Assembly: GCA_964390565.1 (NCBI GenBank)
Contig: CAYMII010000003.1
Location: forward strand, 62,001 to 126,000
Origin: UBA8529 sp964390565
GTDB lineage: Bacteria; Bacteroidota; Bacteroidia; Bacteroidales; Tenuifilaceae
Direction: 5' to 3'
DNA length: 64,000 bases
A program made the position numbers and the translations under genes. This document shows positions 8,020 to 17,100 of this stretch, one piece after another. Position 1 is the stretch's first letter. The number at the start of each line of letters is the position of its first letter. The notes under the pieces were generated by a model that saw only the letters and a list, made by a program, of their open reading frames with translations, did no database searches and was not told where the DNA came from.

Positions 8020-9171
8020 ATGATCGATAGCACATATATCCTATTACAGCAATACTGGTGGTTAATTATATCGCTGCTAGGTGCAATACTAGTTTTTCTA
8101 CTTTTTGTTCAAGGTGGACAAACCCTGATTTACACTTTAGGAAAAGATGAAGATGAGCGCACAGTGCTCGTTAACGCTCTTGGTCGTAAATGGGAACTTA
8201 CATTCACTACCCTTGTAACTTTTGGCGGAGCATTCTTTGCTTCGTTCCCACTATTCTACTCAACAAGTTTTGGTGGCGCTTACTGGGTATGGATTGCAAT
8301 TCTTTTCTGCTTTATTATCCAAGCAGTTTCTTACGAATTTAGAACTAAGCCAAACAACTTCTTAGGCCATCGTACCTACGAGGCGTTCCTACAAATCAAT
8401 GGTTTACTTGGCACAATCTTACTAGGTACTGCGGTTGCTACTTTCTTTACAGGTTCAATGTTCTCTGTTAACAAGATGAATCTTACCAACATCGATAATC
8501 CTATTATATCATCGTGGCAAACACCTTGGCACGGGCTTGAAGCAGCGCTAAATCTGCATAATTTATCTTTAGGATTAGCAGTATTCTTCTTATCTAGGAT
8601 ACTTGCATCACTTTACTTTATGAACCATGTGAACAGCGAAAACATTTTTGCGCGTGCAAAAAGACAGCTGCTTTACAATGCCATACCATTCCTTGTGTTC
8701 TTCATAACCTTTGTTGTGTGGTTAATTCTACGCGATGGATTTGCTGTTAACCCAGCAAACGGTCAAGTTTTCATGGAGCCATACAAATACCTACACAACC
8801 TAATATCCATGCCAATTGTATTAGGATTATTTCTAATCGGAGTTGTACTGGTACTATGGGGAATTGGAAAATCGCTACTAACTAATAATAAAAATGGAAT
8901 TTGGTTTGCTGGCTTTGGAACAATTCTTACTGTTCTTGCCCTATTCCTTATAGCTGGGTATAACAATACAGCATACTACCCATCAACATATAATCTTCAG
9001 AGCTCGTTAACTATCTTCAACAGCTCTTCAAGCAAGTTCACCTTAACGGTTATGAGCTTTGTTTCTTTACTTGTTCCCTTTGTAATTGCATACATCTGGT
9101 ATGTTTGGAAATCGATGAATAGCAAACAGATTGATGCCGAAGAGATGAAGAACGAAGGACATATCTATTAG
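8020..9171 (+). CDS. cydB: Cytochrome bd ubiquinol oxidase subunit II
   Basis: Second core subunit of the bd oxidase, 383 residues, close to the Escherichia coli length. It has about eight hydrophobic spans and the family motifs QGGQTLIYTLGKDEDERT (residues 31-48), WELTFTTLVTFGGAFFASFP and YEFRTK. It supports the cofactor-bearing subunit and carries no haem itself. It is translated almost without a gap after cydA. A further small open frame for a one-span protein begins 47 bp after its stop, ahead of a strong terminator. Confidence 0.95.
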   Translation: MIDSTYILLQQYWWLIISLLGAILVFLLFVQGGQTLIYTLGKDEDERTVLVNALGRKWELTFTTLVTFGGAFFASFPLFYSTSFGGAYWVWIAILFCFIIQAVSYEFRTKPNNFLGHRTYEAFLQINGLLGTILLGTAVATFFTGSMFSVNKMNLTNIDNPIISSWQTPWHGLEAALNLHNLSLGLAVFFLSRILASLYFMNHVNSENIFARAKRQLLYNAIPFLVFFITFVVWLILRDGFAVNPANGQVFMEPYKYLHNLISMPIVLGLFLIGVVLVLWGIGKSLLTNNKNGIWFAGFGTILTVLALFLIAGYNNTAYYPSTYNLQSSLTIFNSSSSKFTLTVMSFVSLLVPFVIAYIWYVWKSMNSKQIDAEEMKNEGHIY

Positions 9172-9218
9172 TGCAGAGTTGCTAGTTTAGAGTTGACAGA
9201 ATTTAAAAACAAGAAAAA

Positions 9219-9329
9219 ATGGAATATATACAATTAATACTTTGGCTACTAACTTGGCCTTTGCTTATTTATATAAGCCTAAAAATTTCGATTTGGGCAA
9301 TTAAGTATTGGGAGAGAAAAAAGATCTAG
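9219..9329 (+). CDS. 36-residue membrane protein at the end of the cyd operon (CydX-like candidate)
   Basis: The short frame opens MEYIQLILWLLTWPLLIYIS and ends YWERKKI, giving one membrane span with a positively charged C-terminus. It lies between cydB and the operon terminator on the same strand. Known bd oxidases carry a third subunit of about 30-40 residues (CydX, or CydS in Gram-positives) encoded in the same place. The sequence does not resemble E. coli CydX beyond size, one helix and Trp content, so assignment as a third oxidase subunit is inference. Its length, codon use and the terminator just after the stop argue for a real gene. Confidence 0.6.
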   Translation: MEYIQLILWLLTWPLLIYISLKISIWAIKYWERKKI

Positions 9330-9353
9330 ATTTATAACAAAACAAATCGAAAG

Positions 9354-9391
9354 TCTTGGGTTTGTGATTATCCATCAACCCAAGATTTTTT
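9354..9391 (+). terminator. Rho-independent terminator of the cytochrome bd operon
   Basis: The arms TCTTGGGTT and AACCCAAGA pair over 9 bp around a 14-base loop and are followed by TTTTTTATTTTA. It lies 24 bp after the stop of the small frame, which supports that frame being part of the transcript. Confidence 0.85.
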
Positions 9392-9917
9392 ATTTTATTG
9401 ACATCAAAATAAACGCCACCAATTTTTCAGCTGATTCTTCAGGTGTTTCTAAATCTGTATTAATTACTAGATCAGGGTTTTGAGGAATCTCGTACAAATC
9501 GCTTATCCCAGTAAATTGATATACTTTCTGGGGGTTTCCATCGGGCAATAACGCTCTTTTGTAAAGACCCTTAGTGTCTCTCTTAATAAGAGTTTCAATA
9601 CCACAATTAACCCAAACTGTTTTAACTTTTGGAGAATGTTCTGAAAGTTCTCTCCGAACAGCCTCAAATGGATTTATTGCAGAAATAATTGATATTACAT
9701 TATGCTTTAATAGAAGTTTCCCTACAAGCCCCAACCGACGCAAGTTTTCAACCCTATCCTCGTAAGAAAAGCCTAAACCCTTGCAGAGTGTCTTTCGATA
9801 CTCATCGCCATCAATAATCTCGATTTGGATATTTTGAGCAGCAAGAATCCCCTTAACCAAATTGGCGATGGTTGTTTTTCCTGAGCCAGATAAACCTGTA
9901 AATTGGATTAATACCAT
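9390..9917 (-). CDS. cysC: Adenylyl-sulfate kinase
   Basis: Kinase that phosphorylates adenylyl sulfate (APS) at the 3' position to make PAPS, the universal sulfate donor. The P-loop GLSGSGKTT lies at residues 8-16, followed by DGDEYRKTLCKGLGFSYEDR, matching the DGD...LGFS.EDR block of APS kinases, then RRLG and a C-terminal YEIPQNPDLVINTD segment. At 175 residues it is a compact stand-alone form with no sulfurylase domain. It starts 12 bp after the stop of the sulfotransferase gene, so the two form an operon in which PAPS is made and used. No ATP sulfurylase or PAPS reductase genes are seen in the window, so use in sulfation rather than assimilation is likely. Confidence 0.9.
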   Translation of the reverse strand: MVLIQFTGLSGSGKTTIANLVKGILAAQNIQIEIIDGDEYRKTLCKGLGFSYEDRVENLRRLGLVGKLLLKHNVISIISAINPFEAVRRELSEHSPKVKTVWVNCGIETLIKRDTKGLYKRALLPDGNPQKVYQFTGISDLYEIPQNPDLVINTDLETPEESAEKLVAFILMSIK

Positions 9918-9929
9918 AAAAAAGCAATA

Positions 9930-10805
9930 TTACTTCAATCTAAAAACTTTATTCTCTAAATCTTTCACCACTTTATTATAGTAGTTATTAAACAATACTT
10001 TCTGTTCAGGCTTAAAGAGCTCTTCTCCTTCCCCAGTTTTCCCTTTTCTTATAAATTGATCAAAAACCATTTTTTTTTGATCTTTGGGCTGCTCGCCAAA
10101 CTTCTCCTCGTTTTTCTTCATATAATCGAAACTGCTAAATTCAATTGCCCTTTCAATATTACTATCATCAACCTTAAACTGGCAGAATTCGATTATTCTT
10201 AGTATTTGAGTTCTCTTGTCGCTAAGTAAATCTTCGTATCTAATGTAAAGAACTGGTCGCTTCCATTTATTCTCGAACCAAACTTTATTAAATCTAAACC
10301 ATCCACCCTTGGCTTTGATATCAAGAAACTCTTTTAAAAAAGTATCAAACTCCAATTTGGGATTATTATAACTAACTGCTTGGTTATACTGCGAAACAGC
10401 AACGTCCATCCCATTCCTATATACATAAATAAAGCGTCCTTTTGTAGATTTTTCAAACGATTTATACCCATCATGTGATTTTATGAGGCGTGGAGAAGGA
10501 AGTTCCAACGGTTCCTTTTTCTTAAAAGAATGATTTCTTATCCAGGGAGAAACATCGTAGATATGCTTAAAATCCATATTACCATCGGTTGTTAGATGGT
10601 AGAGGATCATCTGCATCATAGTTGTTCCAGATTTTGGGTAGGTTACGATATATATATCGTCATCGCGCTGGCCGAACTTAATCCGATAAAGGGTAAAGTT
10701 TATATCGTCAGCTAACTTAAGGCATTTGTTCCCTAATTTACTAAAAAACCTATATAATAACTTGTACCCAATAACCTCTGGGTTCTTTTCGACACTATCC
10801 GCCAT
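9930..10805 (-). CDS. PAPS-dependent sulfotransferase
   Basis: Cytosolic-type sulfotransferase of 291 residues that moves a sulfonate group from PAPS to an acceptor hydroxyl or amine. The 5'-phosphosulfate loop is TYPKSGTTMMQM (residues 55-66). His111 in RLIKSHDGY is in the position of the catalytic base. The 3'-phosphate motif is FIYVYRNGMDVAVSQYN (about 125-141), and IRKGKTGEGEELF near the C-terminus corresponds to the RKG..G motif. All elements needed for activity are present. There is no signal peptide or membrane span. It precedes cysC in the same operon. The acceptor cannot be read from the sequence; a lipid, steroid or small molecule is more typical for this fold than a polysaccharide. 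Confidence 0.88.
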   Translation of the reverse strand: MADSVEKNPEVIGYKLLYRFFSKLGNKCLKLADDINFTLYRIKFGQRDDDIYIVTYPKSGTTMMQMILYHLTTDGNMDFKHIYDVSPWIRNHSFKKKEPLELPSPRLIKSHDGYKSFEKSTKGRFIYVYRNGMDVAVSQYNQAVSYNNPKLEFDTFLKEFLDIKAKGGWFRFNKVWFENKWKRPVLYIRYEDLLSDKRTQILRIIEFCQFKVDDSNIERAIEFSSFDYMKKNEEKFGEQPKDQKKMVFDQFIRKGKTGEGEELFKPEQKVLFNNYYNKVVKDLENKVFRLK

Positions 10806-10814
10806 TGTAAAATG

Positions 10815-10882
10815 AAAAAAGGACTATCTGAGATATTAACGTGCCTTACACTATCATTATAAAGCAGTATTCCAGATAGTCC
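10815..10882 (-). terminator. Large-loop terminator after the small lipoprotein gene
   Basis: On the minus strand the perfect 10-bp arms GGACTATCTG and CAGATAGTCC enclose a 42-base loop and are followed at once by TTTTTT. It lies between the lipoprotein gene and the sulfotransferase gene, both on this strand, so it would separate the two transcripts or reduce read-through. Confidence 0.55.
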
Positions 10883-10898
10883 AGTTGATTTTTAAAAA

Positions 10899-11132
10899 TT
10901 AATCACAAGTTGCTCCGTAGTAATCCTTAACATAGGCCTTAAATTCAGCCCAGTTTGCATCAGTTATTTTTGTATCGCCATAAGTATCACCAATACAATA
11001 CTTAACTTTTTCTCCATCATAAGTCCATGAGCAGCATTTTTCATCATCATCCTTTTTGCATGATGAAGCGCCAAACAACAGTGAACCTAATCCCAAAATA
11101 AGAGCAACAAATTTTAGTGTAGATTTAATCAT
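10899..11132 (-). CDS. Small cysteine-rich lipoprotein
   Basis: Predicted lipoprotein of 77 residues. A signal peptide ends in FGASSC, giving lipidated Cys25 followed by KKDDDE, acidic residues often seen at the start of surface-exposed lipoproteins in this phylum. The mature part is only about 53 residues and contains four further cysteines (two adjacent in EKCCSW, one in KYCIGD, one near the end in GATCD), enough for two disulfide bonds. I do not recognise the family. The neighbour upstream on the same strand is a membrane-anchored DsbA-like protein, 39 bp away, so this could be one of its substrates. Confidence 0.7.
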   Translation of the reverse strand: MIKSTLKFVALILGLGSLLFGASSCKKDDDEKCCSWTYDGEKVKYCIGDTYGDTKITDANWAEFKAYVKDYYGATCD

Positions 11133-11171
11133 AGCTTATTGATTAAAGGTTAGAAATCAAATTTAAAAAAA

Positions 11172-11876
11172 TTATTCACAACTTAATACATTCAGCTCTT
11201 CAAAAATAAATTCCTCAAACTTTGCCATTCTCCTGTTGCCTAATAAAACCTTTCCATTAATAACAAAAGTCGGAGTTTTAACAATTCCTCCTTGATTTGC
11301 CTTTGCTACCATTTTGATAATAAGATTATCATTTGCCGTTGATTTCATGAAAGTATCAAAATCTGAATGATCCGTAACCATTTCGAAAAGAGCTGCTTTA
11401 ATGGCAGTTGTATCGTTATACATATTCTCTACTAGCATAACCTTCTGGTTAAAATCTAAGAATAGATTCTTTGAATGGACATAGTATGCACTTTTAGCAG
11501 TAAAGAAAGATCCTACATTATTAGGAGTTGTAAGAAACCGAACAACAAACTTTACCAGCCCTCTTTCGATATAATTCGTTTTCAAGTCAATGAATGTAGT
11601 TTTAAAAAACTCTTTACAATAAGGGCAGTCAAACTTTGTATACATAACAAATGTGACAGGAGCATTAACATCGCCAAGGACAATATCTCCTTGCTCCACC
11701 TTGCTTAGCTCTTCAACACGTTTATCGGTTAGCAAATCATAAACAAACTTGTTGGTTCGAAAAACCTTTTGCTCAATGCTATTTACCTTAAAAAACAAAA
11801 TAATTAAAAGAACTAAAACAACATTTACCTCAATAATTAAAAGGTATTTCAGAAAATTTCTTTTTTCTTGAGTCAT
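11172..11876 (-). CDS. Membrane-anchored DsbA-like thioredoxin
   Basis: Protein of 234 residues with an N-terminal membrane anchor (about residues 9-30) and a thioredoxin-fold domain of the DsbA/Thioredoxin_4 type facing the periplasm. The active site is Cys84-Pro-Tyr-Cys87 in KFDCPYCKEF, the cis-proline loop is VKTPTFVINGK, and the segment before the active site, GDVNAPVTFVMYTKFDCPYC, is typical of the family. It probably forms or rearranges disulfides in exported proteins. No DsbB or VKOR partner is visible nearby. It lies between a small Gly/Ser-rich membrane protein gene and the Cys-rich lipoprotein gene, all on one strand and closely spaced. Confidence 0.85.
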   Translation of the reverse strand: MTQEKRNFLKYLLIIEVNVVLVLLIILFFKVNSIEQKVFRTNKFVYDLLTDKRVEELSKVEQGDIVLGDVNAPVTFVMYTKFDCPYCKEFFKTTFIDLKTNYIERGLVKFVVRFLTTPNNVGSFFTAKSAYYVHSKNLFLDFNQKVMLVENMYNDTTAIKAALFEMVTDHSDFDTFMKSTANDNLIIKMVAKANQGGIVKTPTFVINGKVLLGNRRMAKFEEFIFEELNVLSCE

Positions 11877-11902
11877 AAAAAACCATTTAGGATGCTTAAA
11901 AC

Positions 11903-12160
11903 TTAGTCACTACTATCGCTTCCGCCAGAATCACTGCTATCGCTTCCACTAGAGTCATCGCCCCAGCTACCGCCCGCTCCACCACCTCCAAATTCGCCAC
12001 CACCTCCTCCTTGAAAAGTATCGGCTGAAGTATCGGTTGAATCAAAACTTGAGTTTGAAATAAACGATGAATCAGAGTTCGAAGAACTCCCCCTTGCACC
12101 TTTGAAAAGAATAATAAAAATAAGTGCAATAACTATTGCAATAACTATAAAAACCAGCAT
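11903..12160 (-). CDS. Small membrane protein with Gly/Ser/Asp-rich tail
   Basis: Protein of 85 residues: one membrane span (residues 2-20, LVFIVIAIVIALIFIILF), then a basic residue pair and a low-complexity tail rich in Ser, Asp and Gly, with GGGGGEFGGGGAGGSWGDDS in its middle. The tail resembles the Gly-rich ends of some TPM-domain and holin-like proteins, but no catalytic domain is present. It ends 26 bp before the DsbA-like gene. A frame overlapping it in another phase lacks a sensible pattern and was rejected. Function unknown. Confidence 0.6.
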   Translation of the reverse strand: MLVFIVIAIVIALIFIILFKGARGSSSNSDSSFISNSSFDSTDTSADTFQGGGGGEFGGGGAGGSWGDDSSGSDSSDSGGSDSSD

Positions 12161-12427
12161 AATATTTTAATAAGATTTAATTGTAAATCTAAGCAATACA
12201 AAATAAAAAAACTAGCATATCGCAGTTTCAGCATTTTAACTCAGATAAAATGTTTAACTAATTAATAAGGATTATAAGTAACCAATATTCTCAAATACAA
12301 CTATTGGCTCTTTTTTTATCAAGTTAACTCAAAAATTGCTAAATTGACCCATTATTTATCACTACATCTGAGCTTGTAAGTTTAAGATTAAAGTTGTTAA
12401 TTATAGTTGTTCAACAAAAGCAATTAT

Positions 12428-12961
12428 ATGAAAATCAAAGGATTATTTTTATCCCTAATGATAATTTTGCTTTCAGCGAGTTTATCAAATAAGGTATTTG
12501 CTTCAAAGTCAACATTGCCTCCTGATTATCAAGCAAGATATGATTCTGCTATGGCCCGCCTTGACGCTGCAAATGAGAAAATTGAGCAGGTACTCACAAT
12601 GATCAGGGATGGAAAGCAAATGGTTAAGGAGGCTAGTAAAGAGAAAAAACGTATTACAAAAGAGATTGGCAAACTCGACAAAAACTTCAATAAAAGCCTA
12701 AAATCATACGAAAAACAATCAAAATCGAAAGATCAAGAAACCCGCACCGAAGCAAAAAGTGCCGTTAAAGAGTTAAAGGAAACCCATAAAGGAGAATTAA
12801 AAGAACTAAAAAACGCATTGAAAGATAGTAATAAAAATCTTAATTCTGGAAACCAACTAATAACCAGAGGAAATACTAAACTTAAAAGCGCTAAAGAGCT
12901 AAAGAAAAAAGCTGAAGCTAAACTAAAAATTGCAAAGGGAAATCTTAAAAAGGGAAAATAA
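12428..12961 (+). CDS. Exported Lys-rich coiled-coil protein
   Basis: Exported protein of about 177 residues. I place the start at the ATG that opens MKIKGLFLSLMIILLSASLS, because it gives a normal signal peptide ending near VFA; an in-frame TTG seven codons upstream would add a polar extension. The mature protein is almost entirely helical with heptad patterning and is very rich in Lys and Glu, with the repeated words KELK, KGELKELK and KLKSAKELKKKAEAKLKIAK. No enzyme motif is present. A periplasmic structural or peptidoglycan-associated role is possible, but there is no direct support. It stands alone between two minus-strand genes. Confidence 0.65.
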   Translation: MKIKGLFLSLMIILLSASLSNKVFASKSTLPPDYQARYDSAMARLDAANEKIEQVLTMIRDGKQMVKEASKEKKRITKEIGKLDKNFNKSLKSYEKQSKSKDQETRTEAKSAVKELKETHKGELKELKNALKDSNKNLNSGNQLITRGNTKLKSAKELKKKAEAKLKIAKGNLKKGK

Positions 12962-13029
12962 ATTTTTGTCAATTTGTAAAAATTCTTATCCCTCGTCCTA
13001 ATGAAGACAATCAACAACTATTTCGTTAA

Positions 13030-13071
13030 GTAAAAATATCCTATTTAAAGATAAAGCATTAAATAGGATAT
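13030..13071 (-). terminator. Rho-independent terminator of the second FISUMP gene
   Basis: On the minus strand the 13-bp arms ATATCCTATTTAA and TTAAATAGGATAT pair perfectly around a 10-base loop, then ATTTTTAC follows. It lies 30 bp after the stop of the FISUMP gene. Confidence 0.75.
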
Positions 13072-13100
13072 CAAGTTTATCTAAGCAACAATAAAAGCGA

Positions 13101-13898
13101 TTATTCTTTTATGCAACGTATAGACAAACAGCAACTTGGAGATTTTGTAAGTGGAGAACTAAAGGGATCGTGAGGTTCTACAAAATATCCCATTAATAAG
13201 TAGTAACCACCCTCTGAAGTCCACCAATCAGCTGAATATCCTACGTTTTGAAAAAGTGGCGTCCAACTATTAAACGAGTCATAATAGCCAATTGGCATTC
13301 CATTAAATCCTGTACTATTATTTTTATACGAATCCACAAGTATTGAGCCAGGTTGTACCATATTGGGATCCCAATTTGTTAACCAATTCTCTTTTGAAGC
13401 CAACGACCTCGCTGTCATTCCATTAGATTTAAGATAATTATTTAATTGTATAAAATCTTCGTTTGTTGGCACCCGCCAACCTTTGGGAGCAATATTTCTA
13501 CTATCAGTCAATGTATATCCGTTATATAACAAACCACAATTATCTCTATTACTCCTTTGATTATTCACATCACAGGTGTAAGCTGTAGTAGGCCATACGT
13601 ATAGAATATAGTTCCCACTAACAACTGTAGGGATATTAGAATTAGGTGCAGAATAAGTAGGAAGAACAATGTTTGGTATTAAATCGCCATTTCTAAATTT
13701 CGTAACCCTTAGGTTTTCACTCATCCAAACCTGATCACCTATTTTAACAGTACTATAAACATTACCATCTATATCTTTTACAACATCTTCCTCACCAGAG
13801 TCATCATTAAACTCTTTTTTTGAGCAACCACTATTACAAAGCAAACACAATCCAATTAAAAATAGAGGAAGAATTTTACAAATAACATTTTTTTTCAT
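13101..13898 (-). CDS. FISUMP-domain lipoprotein, second copy
   Basis: Predicted lipoprotein of 265 residues with a signal peptide ending CLLCNSGCSKKEF (lipid on the Cys before SKKE). A single FISUMP domain follows: KDIDGNVYSTVKIGDQVWMS, ENLRVTKFRNGDLIPNI, RNIAPKGWRVPTNEDF and a C-terminal CLSIRCIKE. The layout matches the protein encoded at 764-1525, but sequence identity is modest and the central part differs (a YTCDVNNQRSNRDNC insert), so the two are old paralogues and not a recent duplication. Role unknown beyond surface location. Confidence 0.85.
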   Translation of the reverse strand: MKKNVICKILPLFLIGLCLLCNSGCSKKEFNDDSGEEDVVKDIDGNVYSTVKIGDQVWMSENLRVTKFRNGDLIPNIVLPTYSAPNSNIPTVVSGNYILYVWPTTAYTCDVNNQRSNRDNCGLLYNGYTLTDSRNIAPKGWRVPTNEDFIQLNNYLKSNGMTARSLASKENWLTNWDPNMVQPGSILVDSYKNNSTGFNGMPIGYYDSFNSWTPLFQNVGYSADWWTSEGGYYLLMGYFVEPHDPFSSPLTKSPSCCLSIRCIKE

Positions 13899-14139
13899 TA
13901 TTATTAGAATTAGTTTATAATAAATTGTTTTAAAACCATGAAATGGTTCAACATTAATTTTATGAACTTATAATATCAAATTTAATTAAAAAATTATTTC
14001 TTTCTCAAAACTATCTAAACTAGCAGTATGTTTAACAACACAATATTATTTTATAAGATACCAGTCTCCAACATCTTATGAATTCATATAATTACTAATT
14101 TTCCTTTTCTCAAACAAAATAATTCAAAATATTGCATCT

Positions 14140-17100
14140 ATGCTTAAATCAAGGAACCCTAAAAGGATAGGAATAGCGCTTGTCGTTGTTTTTATCGGCG
14201 TTTTTATTGCCATCTTTAACAATAGGCACAGCAAAAAGGAGCAGAATAGCAAAGATTTTAGCAGCTATATCTCTGCTTACACCAACGGAGTTATTTCGAA
14301 CCGAAGCGTAATTCGCGTGGTTTTTGCATCCAATTTTGCTGGAAATTCAGTAGCAGGAAATGTTGCAGACAAAAATCTTCTTAGCATTAGCCCATCCATT
14401 AAGGGAGAAATGATTTGGACCGATTCGCGTACCATTGAACTAACGCCATACGATCCACTTCCCGAGGATGAAGAATATACCGCAACTGTTGCACTAGACA
14501 GGCTTGTCAAAGATATCCCAAAAGGATTTGAGGATTTTGAGTTCAGCTTCCGCACTATTAAACAATCCATGGAGGTTGTGGTTAACGGTCTTGAGTTTTA
14601 TCAAGAGGCCAATAAGATGGAGCGCCGACTTAGCGGTATTGTTAACACTGCCGACTTTGCCGATGTCAACGATATTAAAAAAACCATTGAAGCAAAGCAA
14701 GATGGCGAAAAACTAGAGTTAACATGGGAAACTGGTGCTGATGGGAAGATCCATAAGTTTTGGGTGGAGAATATCAAACAAAACGATAAAATCTCCAAAG
14801 TAATTTTAAAGTGTGATGGCGACCCCATTAACTGTGATTTCTCAAAAGAGATTGAAAACGAAATTCCTATTAAAGGTGATTTTAGAATCTTAACCACTAG
14901 GGTTATCCAAAACCCCGAGCAGTATGTAGAGATACGATTCTCTGAACCATTAGATCAGGCTCAAAATCTTCTTGGACTTATCACTTGCTCTGAGATTTCA
15001 GATTTACGAATGATTATCGAGGGCAACATAGTAAAGGTTTACCCATCGAATCGTCAAAATGGTACATTTGACTTCAGCGTTGCTGAAGGTGTTAGAGGTT
15101 ATGGCGGCCAAAAACTTGGCGAGGGTGTTGTACTTCCAGTTCAATTCGAGGTGTTTAAACCTGAGGTTAAGATGATTGGTGAAGGGGTTATTATTCCTTC
15201 AACTGAGGGTTTGCTTTTCCCATTCCAAGCAGTTAGCTTAAGAGCTGTTGATGTTGAGATTATAAGAATTTATGAAGATAATATTGCCCAATTCCTTCAA
15301 GTTAACAACCTTGCTGGCAACAGGGAGTTGCATCGTGTTGGAAGAATGCTACTTAAGAAAACCATTCTGCTTAACGCAGGTGGCGAGGTTGACTTTGGGG
15401 CTTGGAATACTTATCATATCGACCTTTCAAAGATGATTAGCACTGAACCAGGAGCAATCTATCAGGTAAAGATATCATTCCGTAAAAGCTACTCAGCTTA
15501 CAGCTGTGAAGGCAATACGAATACAGAACCTATTCAAATTAATACTGAAACATATAACGAAGGCGACGATTCACACCAATCGTACTACTACGATTATGAT
15601 TACGATTACTACTACGAAGAAGGCGAAGAGTATGATTGGCAACAACGCGATAATCCTTGCCACTCTACCTATTATCGTAACAAAGAGGTTCAAAAGAATG
15701 TTCTTGCCTCGAACCTTGGTATCCTAGCAAAAAAGGGAACCGATGGCTCGGCTGTTTTTGTTGTTACGGATCTATTAACATCAAAACCATTATCAGGTGT
15801 TAATATCGAGATTTTCAACTATCAACATCGAAGCATGGCAACAGCCACAACCGATGGCGATGGTATGGCAAAAATCACCTTTGCTGGACCCGATAAACCA
15901 TTCCTTCTTATTGCAAAACAAGGAACTCAACGCGGCTACCTAAAACTCGATGATGGCTCATCGCTTTCATTAAGTGCTTTCGATATTTCAGGCGAAGCAG
16001 TTCAACGCGGTATTAAAGGATTTATCTATGGTGAACGCGGAGTTTGGCGTCCAGGTGATACGCTATTCTTATCGTTTATTCTTGAGGATAAAAACAAAAC
16101 TTTACCCGAAAATCACCCAACCTCTTTCGAATTGCTCGATCCAAAGGGCCAGGTAACATACAAAACCATTTCAACAACTAGCGTTGACGGTGTATACGCA
16201 TTCCCAGTAGCCACCCAGCAAGATGCTCCTACTGGCAGCTACACTGCAAGAGTAAAAATAGGTGGCGCAACATTTACTCAACCTGTTAGGGTTGAGACAG
16301 TGATGCCAAACAGGTTAAAACTCAATCTCGATTTTGGAATTAACGAGCTAAAGGCAAATCGAAGTCTTAATGGAAACCTTAGCGCAAAATGGTTACACGG
16401 TGCTCCTGCTCGCAATTTGAGCGCAAAGGTTGAAGTTACGCTTAGCGCATCAACAACATCTTTTAAAAATTATAAAGATTTTTCATTTGATGATGGCGCA
16501 CGCTCATTCTCAGCCGAGGAACAAAACATATTTGATGGTGTACTTAACGAGAACGGGAACGTATCTTTCAGTCCACGAATTGATGTGAAAGCAGCTGCCC
16601 CCGGCACGCTTAAGGCAAGTTTCAAGGTAAGGGTATTCGAAGAGGGTGGAAACTTTAGCATCGATAAATTCTCGATGCCTTACTATCCGTTCGAAACATA
16701 CGTTGGCGTTAAGATGCCAAACCCAGGAACACGTGGAAGCATGTTTGTTACCGATACCGATCAAAAACTGAAGGTGGTAACCGTAAATGCCGATGGAAAT
16801 CCTATTTCGAGAAGCAATTTAAAGGTTGAAGTATACAAACTTGATTGGCGTTGGTGGTGGGAGCAAAATTCCGAAGACCTTTCGAACTACGTATCAAACT
16901 CATATTCAAGAATTATTCAACGTGGATTTGTTAGTACAGGCTCAAATGGCGAAGGTGAATTCGCTGTTAGGATCAACCAGCCCGATTGGGGACGATTCCT
17001 TATCAGGGTTATCGATACTGATGGAGGTCATGCTGCAAGTACTACCGCTTATTTCGATTGGCCAGGTTGGGTAAAACGAGATAGGAATAGAAATCCAGAG

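Noticed and set aside
11896..12129. Overlapping frame of 77 codons in the Gly/Ser-rich protein gene
   Set aside because: Its translation (RTLIHRLFQTQVLI...) is a frameshifted reading of the true low-complexity gene, which has the membrane span and a normal codon pattern.
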